DNA of 64,000 nucleotides. It comes from Pontibacter roseus DSM 17521 (GTDB taxonomy: Bacteria > Bacteroidota > Bacteroidia > Cytophagales > Hymenobacteraceae). Under the pieces are notes generated by a model, which was not told where the DNA came from, did no database searches, and saw only the letters and a list, made by a program, of their open reading frames with translations. Position numbers and translations under genes: made by a program. Where the stretch lies: the NCBI RefSeq assembly GCF_000373265.1, contig NZ_KB890766.1:156594-220593 (forward strand), in the 5' to 3' direction. Positions 26,034 through 34,357 of the stretch are shown piece after piece (the first letter of the stretch is position 1; each line of letters starts with the position of its first letter).

Positions 26034-26753
26034 ATGAGCAAAAGCCTACTGCTAATCAGCACCTCCACTACCCACGGTACCGGTTACCTGGAGCACTGCG
26101 AAGAAGAGATAAAATCAATTTTACAGGACCGCAAGAGCATACTGTTCATACCTTATGCCCGCCCCAGCGGCATCTCCCACACCGACTACACAGCCAAGGC
26201 ACGCGAGGCCTTCGAGCGAATGGGCGTATCGCTGACAGGTATACACGAGGCATCAAATCCCATAGAGGCGGTGCAGCAGGCAGAGGCCATATTCACAGGC
26301 GGGGGCAATACCTTCCTGCTTCTGCGGCAGCTGTACCAAAACAAACTGATTGAGCCGCTGCAGCAACGGGTGCAAAAAGGGATGCCCTACATCGGCACAA
26401 GCGCGGGCACCAACATTGCCGGCAAGACCATCGGCACCACCAACGACATGCCCATCGTATTCCCCAAGTCATTTGATGCCTTGCAGCTGGTGCCTTTCAA
26501 CCTGAACCCGCATTACCTGGACCCGCTTCCGGATTCCACCCACATGGGGGAGACGCGCGAGACCCGTATACAGGAGTTCCATGTGCACAACCGGCAGCCT
26601 GTAGTGGGTCTGCGCGAGGGCAGCATGCTGCGCGTGACCGGAGAGCGACTGGAACTGAAAGGACCTCACTCCGCCCGCATCTTCCTGCAGGGGCAGAAAC
26701 CGATGGAGTTCAAGCCTGCCGATGACATCAACTTCCTGATGGAAGCCTACTAA
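26034..26753 (+). CDS. pepE: Dipeptidase E (peptidase S51 family)
   Basis: 239 residues. The nucleophile elbow is GTSAGTNIAG with the catalytic Ser in GTSAG, and the helical region FTGGGNTFLLL lies just upstream, both hallmarks of alpha-aspartyl dipeptidases of the S51 family. Members hydrolyse Asp-X dipeptides in the cytoplasm during peptide recycling. The ATG follows a candidate promoter box, and a terminator lies right after the stop. Confidence 0.93.
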   Translation: MSKSLLLISTSTTHGTGYLEHCEEEIKSILQDRKSILFIPYARPSGISHTDYTAKAREAFERMGVSLTGIHEASNPIEAVQQAEAIFTGGGNTFLLLRQLYQNKLIEPLQQRVQKGMPYIGTSAGTNIAGKTIGTTNDMPIVFPKSFDALQLVPFNLNPHYLDPLPDSTHMGETRETRIQEFHVHNRQPVVGLREGSMLRVTGERLELKGPHSARIFLQGQKPMEFKPADDINFLMEAY

Positions 26754-26761
26754 ACCACAAG

Positions 26762-26798
26762 AGCCCCTGCTGCCCCGGTAGCAGGGGCTTTTTGTTTG
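26762..26798 (+). terminator. Rho-independent terminator of pepE
   Basis: AGCCCCTGCT and its complement around GCCCCGGT, followed by TTTTTG, 9 bp after the pepE stop. Confidence 0.9.
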
Positions 26799-26836
26799 TC
26801 CATACCTAACCCAAGAACTGGTTGTTGGGGCAGCCA

Positions 26837-26867
26837 TTGTTTTCTAGCGGCACACGTAGTATATTTC
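26837..26867 (+). promoter_or_regulatory. Candidate promoter of the DUF885 gene
   Basis: TTG at 26837-26839, 20 bp, then TATATTTC at 26860-26867 (one mismatch to TAnnTTTG at the final G), 22 bp before the ATG. Confidence 0.45.
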
Positions 26868-26888
26868 CTATACCTAATCCTACACACT

Positions 26889-28703
26889 ATGGAAAAACAT
26901 CACTTAGTCCTGGCTGCAGCGCTCTCGTTGGCGGCGCTTGGTTTTACGGGCTGTTCCAGGCCTTCTGACAATCCCCAACAGGAATCCACTGCCACCGTGG
27001 CCTCGGAACAGAACCTGGGCCAGTTGCTGGACAGTTATTTTGAGGAACGGCTGAAGCTCTTCCCGCTGGAGGCCACAACCATTGCCGATGACCGCTACAA
27101 CAACCTCCTGCCAAATGATATTTCGCTGGAGCACCGGGAGCAGGTGAAGGCGCTTTACCAGAAGTACCTGGACCGAATCAGAGCCATTGACAGGAATCAA
27201 TTGTCAGAGGAGGAGCAAACGAGTTACGACATCTTTAAATATGAGATGGAGACCGCATTGGAGGGTTTCCGGTTTGACGCGCACCTGATGCCCATCAACC
27301 AGTTCTGGAGTCTGCCTATCACTATGGCGCAGCTTGGCTCCGGCTCTGGCAACCAACCTTTCAAAACGGTAAAGGACTATGAGGATTTCCTGGGGCGTAT
27401 GGCAGGATTTGAGGTATGGGCCGATACAGCCGTCGCCAATATGCGCCGCGGTATGGCGGCCGGAGTAGTGCTGCCCAGGGCGCTGACTAACAAAGTACTG
27501 CCGCAATTGCAGGCCATGGTGGTACAAGACCATACTAAAAGCATCTTTTGGCAGCCCATTCAGAACTTCCCGGAAGGTATGGCAAAAGAGGACCGGCAGC
27601 GGTTGCAGCAGGCCTACGAACAGGCCATAAAGGAGCAGGTGATACCCTCCTACCAGGAACTCCACAATTTCATGCAGCAAGAATATCTGCCCAGGAGCCG
27701 CGCCAGTTCTGGCATAAACGCTACTCCTCGGGGCGAAGAATTATACCGTTACCTGGTGCGCTTCTGGACCACCACTGACATGACCCCTGACCAGATTTTT
27801 GAGACGGGTCAGGAGGAGGTGGCGCGCATCCGGAGCGAGATGGAGAAGGTGAAGGAGCAGGTGGGTTTCAAGGGGAACCTACAGGCCTTTTTCCAGCATG
27901 TCAATACCAACACCAAGTTCATGCCTTTCAAAACGCCGGAAGACGTGCTCACCGCTTACAGCAGTATTGAGGAGCGCATGCAGCCCCAACTGGACAAGCT
28001 GTTCAGCTTGAAGCCGAAATCTGCTTTTGAGGTACGGCAGACAGAGGCGTTCCGGGCCGCATCGGCCAGTGCCGAGTATAACCCGCCAGCGCCGGATGGT
28101 TCCCGGCCGGGCATCTTCTACGTCCCTATTCTTGATGCCACCAAGTACAACGCAGTAGGTATGGAGTCGCTGTTTCTGCATGAGGCTATACCTGGGCACC
28201 ACTACCAAATTTCCATCCAGCAGGAGAAGGAGGGATTGCCGCGTTTCCGGCAGTATGGCTGGTATGGCGCCTATGGCGAAGGCTGGGCCCTCTACTCTGA
28301 GAGCCTGGGAAGGGAACTGGGACTATACACGGACCCTTACCAGTACTTTGGGAAGTTAAGCGACGAGATGCACCGGGCCATACGCTTGGTGGTAGACGTT
28401 GGAATGCATGCCAAAGGCTGGACGCGGGAGCAGGCCATCCAGTACTCACTAGACAATGAGCTGACCAGTCGGGAGGCCGCCGTGGCCGAGATAGAGCGTT
28501 ACATGGCCGTGCCGGGGCAGGCGCTGTCGTATAAAATAGGGGAGCTGAAGATAAAGGAATTGCGGCAGCGGGCAGAGCAGGCGCTGGGCGACAAATTCAG
28601 CGTAAGCGCTTTCCATGATGAGGTGCTACGAGAAGGAGGTATGCCACTGGCTGTGCTGGAGCGCAAGATGGATGACTGGATTAAGCTGCAGCAGAAAAAC
28701 TAA
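26889..28703 (+). CDS. DUF885-family lipoprotein peptidase
   Basis: 604 residues from ATG 26889. The open frame starts 31 codons earlier, but those residues overlap the promoter and lack a signal peptide, whereas the internal ATG gives a proper lipoprotein signal with Cys22 (FTGC). The metal motif HEAIPGHHYQ near 430 has the HExxH-like form characteristic of DUF885, and EGWALYSESL and the late helices also match the family. Members are thought to be zinc peptidases, some degrading peptides or glycans, but the substrate is unproven. Anchored in the envelope. Confidence 0.92.
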   Translation: MEKHHLVLAAALSLAALGFTGCSRPSDNPQQESTATVASEQNLGQLLDSYFEERLKLFPLEATTIADDRYNNLLPNDISLEHREQVKALYQKYLDRIRAIDRNQLSEEEQTSYDIFKYEMETALEGFRFDAHLMPINQFWSLPITMAQLGSGSGNQPFKTVKDYEDFLGRMAGFEVWADTAVANMRRGMAAGVVLPRALTNKVLPQLQAMVVQDHTKSIFWQPIQNFPEGMAKEDRQRLQQAYEQAIKEQVIPSYQELHNFMQQEYLPRSRASSGINATPRGEELYRYLVRFWTTTDMTPDQIFETGQEEVARIRSEMEKVKEQVGFKGNLQAFFQHVNTNTKFMPFKTPEDVLTAYSSIEERMQPQLDKLFSLKPKSAFEVRQTEAFRAASASAEYNPPAPDGSRPGIFYVPILDATKYNAVGMESLFLHEAIPGHHYQISIQQEKEGLPRFRQYGWYGAYGEGWALYSESLGRELGLYTDPYQYFGKLSDEMHRAIRLVVDVGMHAKGWTREQAIQYSLDNELTSREAAVAEIERYMAVPGQALSYKIGELKIKELRQRAEQALGDKFSVSAFHDEVLREGGMPLAVLERKMDDWIKLQQKN

Positions 28704-28717
28704 AAGAGGATTAACAG

Positions 28718-28748
28718 AAAAGGCACCGCAAAATGCAGTGCCTTTTTC
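28718..28748. terminator. Terminator between DUF885 and Spy-like genes
   Basis: AAAAGGCACCGCA-AAA-TGCAGTGCCTTTTT with one mismatch, between the convergent genes. Confidence 0.8.
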
Positions 28749-28781
28749 TTGTTCTCACTATAATTAAAATCTAAAAAAACT

Positions 28782-29231
28782 CTATTGTATTTTGTTGTTA
28801 TCCAGCTTCTTGAGCAGCAGCTTCGTGAATTCGCGCTCGCTGCGGTATAGCTTGATGATTTGGTTGGAGGAGATGACACGCTGGTAGCGGGCTACGTAAT
28901 CCCTCTCCAGTTCCAGTTCCTTCTCCCGGGTGCTGAACATACCGTCCAGCCTGGCTTTCGCCTCCTGCTCGCTCAGCTGGTCCACATCTTCGCGGTAGCC
29001 GCTGCGGTACGATTTCATGAGCTCGCGGCGCTTGGCCTCATACTCGTTGTAGATGGGCCAGAACTTCTGCGACTGCTCGGTGGTCAGCCCCATCTTATCG
29101 GTCAGGAAAGCGATTTTAGCTGCTTCCACGTTTTCTCTTCTGTCCTGAGGGCGGCCATTCTGGGCGAATGCGTCCATGCTGCCAAGGGTGATGGCACAGA
29201 AGAGAAACAACACTACGGCAATTCTTTTCAT
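28782..29231 (-). CDS. Spy/CpxP-like periplasmic protein
   Basis: 149 residues. Cleavable signal peptide 1-23 (ending AFA), then a helical periplasmic domain with the motif LTTEQSQKFWPIYNEYEAKR of the Spy/LTXXQ type. Such proteins are envelope-stress chaperones or accessory sensors. It is the last gene of a three-gene operon with an ECF sigma factor and a single-pass anti-sigma-like protein, so it probably reports periplasmic stress to the system. This coupling is inference from gene order. Confidence 0.85.
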   Translation of the reverse strand: MKRIAVVLFLFCAITLGSMDAFAQNGRPQDRRENVEAAKIAFLTDKMGLTTEQSQKFWPIYNEYEAKRRELMKSYRSGYREDVDQLSEQEAKARLDGMFSTREKELELERDYVARYQRVISSNQIIKLYRSEREFTKLLLKKLDNNKIQ

Positions 29232-29239
29232 GGGTGATT

Positions 29240-29674
29240 TTAGTAATCCAGTGTATTCAGTTCGTAGTACTCAAGCTCTTCAGCGGCAGCCTTGGGGCTC
29301 ACGTTGAGGAACTCGGCCGTCATCTCCTGCTGCTTGATGGAGTTCAGCTCGGCAAAGTCAGCGCTTTCGAGTACGGCGTAGGTGCTGAGGTAATCCACAA
29401 TCTCTGCATCAGCCACAGCGGACAGCTGCAACTCCGGCTGCTTGGGTTCCTTATTAAAGTTTACCAGGTATAGAACACCCAACACCAGCACCACCATAAG
29501 CGGGGCAAGCGCCAGGCGCAAAGGCCGCTGCAGGTTGGCGAACCAAGGAGCAGGTGAAGGGCCGGCTGCTGCAGTGCGCTCCATTATCTGCGTTGGAAGC
29601 CGGTCAAAATATTTGTCGGGCACCTCGTAGATGTTGTGCTTGGGTATATCGTTCAGCTTCAAGTCTTTTTTCAT
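29240..29674 (-). CDS. Putative anti-sigma factor, single-pass membrane protein
   Basis: 144 residues from ATG 29674 (a GTG four codons earlier is possible). A cytoplasmic N-terminal segment (about 1-50, with IPKHNIYEVPDKYFDRLP) precedes one transmembrane helix (about 55-80) and an acidic periplasmic tail. This topology, together with its place directly after the ECF sigma gene and before a Spy-like sensor, indicates an anti-sigma factor, although no zinc-binding HxxxCxxC motif is present. It overlaps nothing and is 8 bp from the Spy-like gene. Confidence 0.75.
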   Translation of the reverse strand: MKKDLKLNDIPKHNIYEVPDKYFDRLPTQIMERTAAAGPSPAPWFANLQRPLRLALAPLMVVLVLGVLYLVNFNKEPKQPELQLSAVADAEIVDYLSTYAVLESADFAELNSIKQQEMTAEFLNVSPKAAAEELEYYELNTLDY

Positions 29675-29718
29675 TTTGTGTCGCACTTATGGGTTAGATA
29701 CCTTTCGGATGCCAAAGT

Positions 29719-30306
29719 TTAATCCTGCTTCAGAAATTCTTCAATTTTTTTCACGGCCAGGTGGTACGAGGCTTTCAAGGCACCCACGGAAGTGCCCAAT
29801 ATGGCCGATATCTCCTCGTATTTCAGCTCGTCATAGTATTTCATGTTAAAGACCAGGCGCTGCTTATCAGGCAGGCGCAGCAGGGCTTTCTGTAGTTTGA
29901 GCTGAATCTCGTCGCCGCTGATGTCGGGCGAGGAGTCAATCTTTTCGGTGAGCTCGGCGGCCACGTCGTTGATGGGCAAAAAGAACTTCCTGCGCTTGCT
30001 GGAGAGGAACGTGAGGCACTCATTCGTGGCGATACGGTAAAGCCAGGTATAAAGCTGCGCATCCTGCCGAAAGTTTTCGAGGTTCTTCCATACCTTGATG
30101 AAGACCTCTTGGGTAAGGTCGTCGGCGTCGTCGTGGTCAATTACCATTTTCCGGATGTGCCAGTAGATTTTCTGCTGGTACTTTCGGATGAGCTGGTTAA
30201 AGGCCAGGTTACGGCTTTCGGGGTTGGCAAATTTCTCGAGTAGCTCTTTATCTTCCACTGAATCAGGTAGCAGGGGCAGCGCTGCTTCGGCTGCTTTACT
30301 TTGCAA
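29719..30306 (-). CDS. ECF-type RNA polymerase sigma factor
   Basis: About 195 residues. Region 2 includes YQQKIYWHIRKMVIDHDDADDLTQEVFIKVW, shown here in part as DDADDLTQEVF, and region 4 has LPDKQRLVFNMKYY...YEEISAILGTSVGALKASYH. The start is a problem: there is no in-frame ATG before region 2. A GTG at 30336 lies inside the upstream terminator, so I take the TTG at 30306; an ATG just upstream is out of frame and opens a six-codon uORF. Controls its own operon in most systems of this kind. Confidence 0.9.
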   Translation of the reverse strand: MQSKAAEAALPLLPDSVEDKELLEKFANPESRNLAFNQLIRKYQQKIYWHIRKMVIDHDDADDLTQEVFIKVWKNLENFRQDAQLYTWLYRIATNECLTFLSSKRRKFFLPINDVAAELTEKIDSSPDISGDEIQLKLQKALLRLPDKQRLVFNMKYYDELKYEEISAILGTSVGALKASYHLAVKKIEEFLKQD

Positions 30307-30315
30307 TATAGAGCA

Positions 30316-30353
30316 TAAAAATAAAAGAGGCTGCACTTTGCCAGTACAGCCTC
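30316..30353 (-). terminator. Terminator of the transketolase C-terminal subunit gene
   Basis: On the minus strand GAGGCTG...CAGCCTC then TTTTATTTTT. It ends just before the ECF sigma gene start, so sigma transcription is likely independent of the transketolase operon. Confidence 0.75.
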
Positions 30354-30385
30354 CTATATTTAAAAAATATTGAAGTTTAAACTTC

Positions 30386-31339
30386 TTATTTTCTGCTGAT
30401 GGCGCGCTCGGCGGCGGCCACGATGCTCTCCACGTTCAAGCCATACTTCTCCATGAGTTGGTCCGGAGTGCCAGACTCGCCGAAGGAGTCGTTCACGCCC
30501 ACCATCTCAAGCGGCGTAGGCAGGTTACGGCCCAGCAGCTGTGCCACGGCGTCACCCAGGCCACCGTTGAGTTGGTGCTCCTCGGCCGTCACCACGCATT
30601 TTGTCTTGCGAACAGAATTCAGAATAGCTTCGTTGTCAAGCGGCTTGATGGTGTGGATGTTGATGATTTCGGCATCGATGCCTTTCTCCGCCAACGCATG
30701 ACCCGCCTCGATGGCTTTCCATACCAAGTGGCCTGTAGCCAGAATGGTCACGTCTGTGCCTTCGTTTAGCATCACGGCTTTGCCAATCTCAAACTTCTGG
30801 TCGGCCGGGGTGAAGTTAGGCACCGTTGGGCGGCCGAAGCGCAGGTATACCGGGCCTTCGAACTCCGCGATGGCGATAGTAGCCGCCTTGGTCTGGTTGA
30901 AGTCGCATGGGTTGATGACGGTCATGTGTGGCAGCATCTTCATCATACCCACATCCTCCAGAATCTGGTGCGTGGCACCGTCCTCGCCTAGGGTTAGGCC
31001 GGCGTGCGAAGCGCATATCTTCACGTTCTTGCCAGAGTAGGCGATGGACTGACGAATCTGGTCGTACACGCGGCCGGTAGAGAAGTTGGCGAAGGTGCCC
31101 GTGAATGGAATCTTGCCACCGATGGTCATACCGGCTGCCAGGCCCATCATGTTGGCCTCGGCTATACCTACCTGGTAGAAGCGCTCGGGAAACTCTTTCT
31201 GGAAGGCATCCATTTTAAGGGAGCCGGTCAGGTCAGCGCAAAGGGCTACCACATTCGGGTTGGTGCGACCCAGCTCCAGCAGGCCTGCGCCAAAGCCGGA
31301 ACGCGTGTCTTTTTTCTCTGTATAAGTATACTCTTTCAT
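30386..31339 (-). CDS. Transketolase, C-terminal subunit
   Basis: 317 residues, equivalent to the pyrimidine-binding and C-terminal halves of transketolase. The Glu that activates thiamine diphosphate is in [13 protein letters not shown], and [18 protein letters not shown] and [11 protein letters not shown] follow. It pairs with the N-terminal subunit encoded at 32845-33714 to form the active split enzyme of the pentose phosphate pathway. Unusually, a von Willebrand A gene lies between the two halves. Confidence 0.95.
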   Translation of the reverse strand: MKEYTYTEKKDTRSGFGAGLLELGRTNPNVVALCADLTGSLKMDAFQKEFPERFYQVGIAEANMMGLAAGMTIGGKIPFTGTFANFSTGRVYDQIRQSIAYSGKNVKICASHAGLTLGEDGATHQILEDVGMMKMLPHMTVINPCDFNQTKAATIAIAEFEGPVYLRFGRPTVPNFTPADQKFEIGKAVMLNEGTDVTILATGHLVWKAIEAGHALAEKGIDAEIINIHTIKPLDNEAILNSVRKTKCVVTAEEHQLNGGLGDAVAQLLGRNLPTPLEMVGVNDSFGESGTPDQLMEKYGLNVESIVAAAERAISRK

Positions 31340-31412
31340 CTGTATAATATTTCCTTTTGGTCTTTGGAGTGCCTGAACCTTACCGTTTTGGCGATGGCTC
31401 TAGCGAACTCTG

Positions 31413-32807
31413 TTATCTATTAAAAATCTTTACCGTTGTCGTGGCGCCAGACCGGATGGTGAATTCCTGCACGTCGGTGAACTTGCTTCCTTGTGCCGAT
31501 TTCATGCGGTATACCAGTCTGTACTTCCCTGGCTGCATCGCCAGTACTACCTTGCTGCTCTTCTCGGGCAGGTCATGCAGCCACTGCTGGCTACCGTCTT
31601 CCTCCACTTGGTACAGGCTGCCGTAGCCTTGCAGGTCTGTTGGGATGTTCAGCTGCCCCGGCACCGGGTACGTGATGGTGCTGGTCTGCCCCTGCTTTAC
31701 CTCCACATCCTTCAGGTAAATGCGGGGCAGGGTGAGCAGCTCCAGGTCATACCTGCCGGCCAGATACTTCTGCCTGCTCCCGAAGGACTGTGCCAGCAGC
31801 GTCTTCCCGGAACCCTGTTGGCGCACGATGGCCGATAGTTGTCCGTAAGGGGAGGGGCCATCCTGCCGCAGGTATAGTTCGCCTTGTGGCGCCTTCACCG
31901 CAAACACGTTGTGCTTGCCTGGTTGGATATCGAGCTTGCGCTCTACCACCGGCGGCACTGTGTTCACCACCAGGTCGTAGGTCAGCAGCGCGTCTACCTC
32001 CAGCTTGTCTGGCTTCCCGTTGCTTTCCCGGTAGTGCACGTAGTTGTATTCCGGCACGCCGGTGAGCGCATTCACGAACGTCAGGTTCACGTTGCTTTCC
32101 ACGGATTTGCCCTGGGCGTCTTTCAAATCCACAGCGACTGTGGTCTGGCTGAGCGTCTGGGTCACAATCTCGGTGAGCACCTTCTGGAACGTGCGCACAT
32201 CCGCCGCATTGAAGTACTGGCCAATGCAGTTCAGCTGCTTCTCATACTCCGGCTCTATACCGATGCCTATCACGAAAGGGCGCAGGAAAATGCGCTTCTT
32301 CTGCAAAGCCACCGATGTAGCACAAGGGTCGCCGCCGCACGACTCCAGCCCATCCGTTATCAGGATGATGACGTTGCGGGTGTTCTTCTCCTCCGGAAAA
32401 TCGCCTGCCGACTGCAGTAGCGAATACGTAATGGGGGTGTTGCCCTGCGGAACAATCTGCTGCAGTTTCTTTTTCACTGCGGCAGCGTTTTTGGCGGCAA
32501 AAGGCACCTCCAGTTTGGTGTCTTTGCAATCATTGCGCTCCCTGCCTGACTGGTGCCCGTAGGCCCGCAGGGCTACCTCCAGGTTATCGTAGCGGTCCAG
32601 CGAGTCCACCAGGTGGGTGAGCAGGTTCTTGGCAACCGACATGCGGTCACTGTTCTCCCACTTAGCCAGCATACTGCCCGATGCATCCAGCAAAAAGAGG
32701 ATGCGTGTTTTGGGCGGTGGCTTCTTGTCCTGGCCCAAAGCAGCCCCACTTGCTGACAGCACCAGCAATAGGCTCATGAGGCAGTAGAGTATGCGCCAGT
32801 AGGCCAT
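31413..32807 (-). CDS. Secreted von Willebrand factor A domain protein
   Basis: 464 residues. Signal peptide 1-25 (ending ALG), then a vWA domain (about 34-220) with an intact MIDAS motif DASGS at 41-45 and the downstream TDG loop (ILITDGLES). C-terminal half (about 230-460) is beta-rich, with repeated PGK-type turns and no membrane anchor, suggesting an extracellular or periplasmic adhesion or scaffolding module. Paired Cys in the vWA part (NDCKDT; SCGGDPC; NCIG) suggest disulfides. It sits between the two transketolase subunit genes on the same strand (73 bp and 37 bp gaps). Confidence 0.9.
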   Translation of the reverse strand: MAYWRILYCLMSLLLVLSASGAALGQDKKPPPKTRILFLLDASGSMLAKWENSDRMSVAKNLLTHLVDSLDRYDNLEVALRAYGHQSGRERNDCKDTKLEVPFAAKNAAAVKKKLQQIVPQGNTPITYSLLQSAGDFPEEKNTRNVIILITDGLESCGGDPCATSVALQKKRIFLRPFVIGIGIEPEYEKQLNCIGQYFNAADVRTFQKVLTEIVTQTLSQTTVAVDLKDAQGKSVESNVNLTFVNALTGVPEYNYVHYRESNGKPDKLEVDALLTYDLVVNTVPPVVERKLDIQPGKHNVFAVKAPQGELYLRQDGPSPYGQLSAIVRQQGSGKTLLAQSFGSRQKYLAGRYDLELLTLPRIYLKDVEVKQGQTSTITYPVPGQLNIPTDLQGYGSLYQVEEDGSQQWLHDLPEKSSKVVLAMQPGKYRLVYRMKSAQGSKFTDVQEFTIRSGATTTVKIFNR

Positions 32808-32844
32808 GGCTGCTTTAGGTTAAGCGCAACGAAGCGAGTAGATG

Positions 32845-33714
32845 TTAGTAGTCAGAAGCCTGCTCAACAGCCAGCTGCTGCAGTGCTTTCTCCAACTGCT
32901 CATCGTTTGGAGCCACACCGTGCCATTTGTGGGAGCCCATCATGTAGTCCACGCCAAAGCCCATCTCAGTATCCATGAGTATCATGACCGGCTTGCCTTT
33001 TCTAGTGGCCTCTTTGGCGTCTTGCAGCGCAGGCAGCAGCGTCTCGAAATTGTTGCCGTCCGCTTCCAGCACATGCCAGCCGAAGGCTTCGAACTTAGCA
33101 CGCAAGTCGCCCAGCGACATTACCTGCTCTGTTGAGCCGTCAATCTGCTGGCCGTTGCGGTCAACGGTGGCTATCAGGTTGTCCACTTTGTGGTGCGCCG
33201 CATACATGGCCGCTTCCCATACCTGTCCTTCTTCCAGTTCGCCGTCTCCCATCAGCACGTATACCAGGTTCTCATCTTTGTTGAGTTTCTTGGTTTGCGC
33301 GGCGCCTACTGCCACAGACAGTCCCTGGCCCAATGAACCGGAGGCTATGCGGATACCTGGAAGGCCTTCCTCTGTAGCCGGGTGGCCTTGCAGCCTGGAA
33401 TCAATCTTGCGGAACGTAGCTAGCTCGCTTACTTCGAAGAAGCCGGCGCGTGCCAGTGTGCTGTACCATACCGGAGAAATGTGTCCGTTGGAGAGAAAGA
33501 AGAGGTCTTCGCCTTCGCCGTTCATGTTGAATGGCTCCGCTTTGTAGTTCATCACGCGGAAGTACAGCGATACGAAATAGTCTGTGCAGCCAAGGGAACC
33601 ACCTGGGTGGCCGGAGTTCACGGCATGCACCATGCGCACGATGTCACGGCGCACTTGTGCCGCAACCTGCTTCAACTCGTCTATGCTTTTGTTGTGTGGA
33701 TTCACGTTGTTCAA
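32845..33714 (-). CDS. Transketolase, N-terminal subunit
   Basis: 289 residues, the thiamine-pyrophosphate-binding half. The GHPGGSLGCTDY and GDGELEEGQVWEAAMYAAHHKVDN segments carry the phosphate and magnesium contacts (GDG...N motif), and HKWHGVAPN closes the domain. A stop codon (TAA) immediately precedes the TTG at 33714 in frame, and no ATG occurs before the conserved MVHAVNSGHPGG, so translation most likely starts at TTG. Works with the C-terminal subunit at 30386-31339. Confidence 0.94.
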   Translation of the reverse strand: MNNVNPHNKSIDELKQVAAQVRRDIVRMVHAVNSGHPGGSLGCTDYFVSLYFRVMNYKAEPFNMNGEGEDLFFLSNGHISPVWYSTLARAGFFEVSELATFRKIDSRLQGHPATEEGLPGIRIASGSLGQGLSVAVGAAQTKKLNKDENLVYVLMGDGELEEGQVWEAAMYAAHHKVDNLIATVDRNGQQIDGSTEQVMSLGDLRAKFEAFGWHVLEADGNNFETLLPALQDAKEATRKGKPVMILMDTEMGFGVDYMMGSHKWHGVAPNDEQLEKALQQLAVEQASDY

Positions 33715-33759
33715 TTATGAATTAAGACTTATAAATTACGAACCAATGGTCAAATATAA

Positions 33760-33798
33760 GCAAAAACGCAGCCGCCCAAAGGACGGCTGCGTTTTTGC
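33760..33798 (-). terminator. Terminator of bcp
   Basis: GCAAAAACGCAGCCGCCC and near-complement around AAA, with T-runs in the lower stem. It overlaps the bcp stop and precedes the transketolase gene. Confidence 0.85.
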
Positions 33799-34250
33799 TA
33801 TTTTTTCAGTATCTGTTTGGCGTGGTCAGAGGTTTTCACTTTCGTGATGATGTCCTTGATGGTGCCGTTCTCGTCTATGACGAAGGTATAGCGCATAGTG
33901 CCCATATACTTGCGGCCATACATCGATTTCTCCTGCCATACCCCGTATTGCTCCACGAGCTGCTTGTCGGTGTCAGCGAGCAGCGTGAAAGGCAGCTCAT
34001 ACTTGCTGATGAAGTTCTGGTGTGACTTTTCGCCGTCGATGCTAACGCCCAGCACTTCATAGCCTTCCTGCTGCAGGTCGCTGTAGTTGTCGCGCAGGTT
34101 GCAGGACTGGGCGGTGCAGCCGGAGGTGTCATCCTTCGGGTAAAAGTAGAGCACCACTTTCTTGCCACGGTAGTCACTCAGCCGGACAGTGTTGCCGTTC
34201 TGGTCCTTTGCCTCAAACTCCGGTGCCTTGTCTCCGATTTTCAGTTCCAT
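33798..34250 (-). CDS. bcp: Thioredoxin-dependent thiol peroxidase
   Basis: 150 residues of the peroxiredoxin Q/BCP family. Peroxidatic Cys45 and resolving Cys50 lie in TSGCTAQSC, the atypical two-Cys arrangement with a five-residue spacing. FYPKDDTSG and RYTFVIDENG are further family signatures. It reduces hydrogen and organic peroxides in the cytoplasm using thioredoxin. Monocistronic with its own terminator. Confidence 0.96.
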   Translation of the reverse strand: MELKIGDKAPEFEAKDQNGNTVRLSDYRGKKVVLYFYPKDDTSGCTAQSCNLRDNYSDLQQEGYEVLGVSIDGEKSHQNFISKYELPFTLLADTDKQLVEQYGVWQEKSMYGRKYMGTMRYTFVIDENGTIKDIITKVKTSDHAKQILKK

Positions 34251-34357
34251 GTTTTCTGTTTCCTGTAGCGCCAGCCAGGTATAGCTATCTCTTCCGCGGG
34301 CGTTGTCCGTTTTTCCAGGTGAATCAGCCGGACTTTCGTCCCGAACTCAACTGAATG

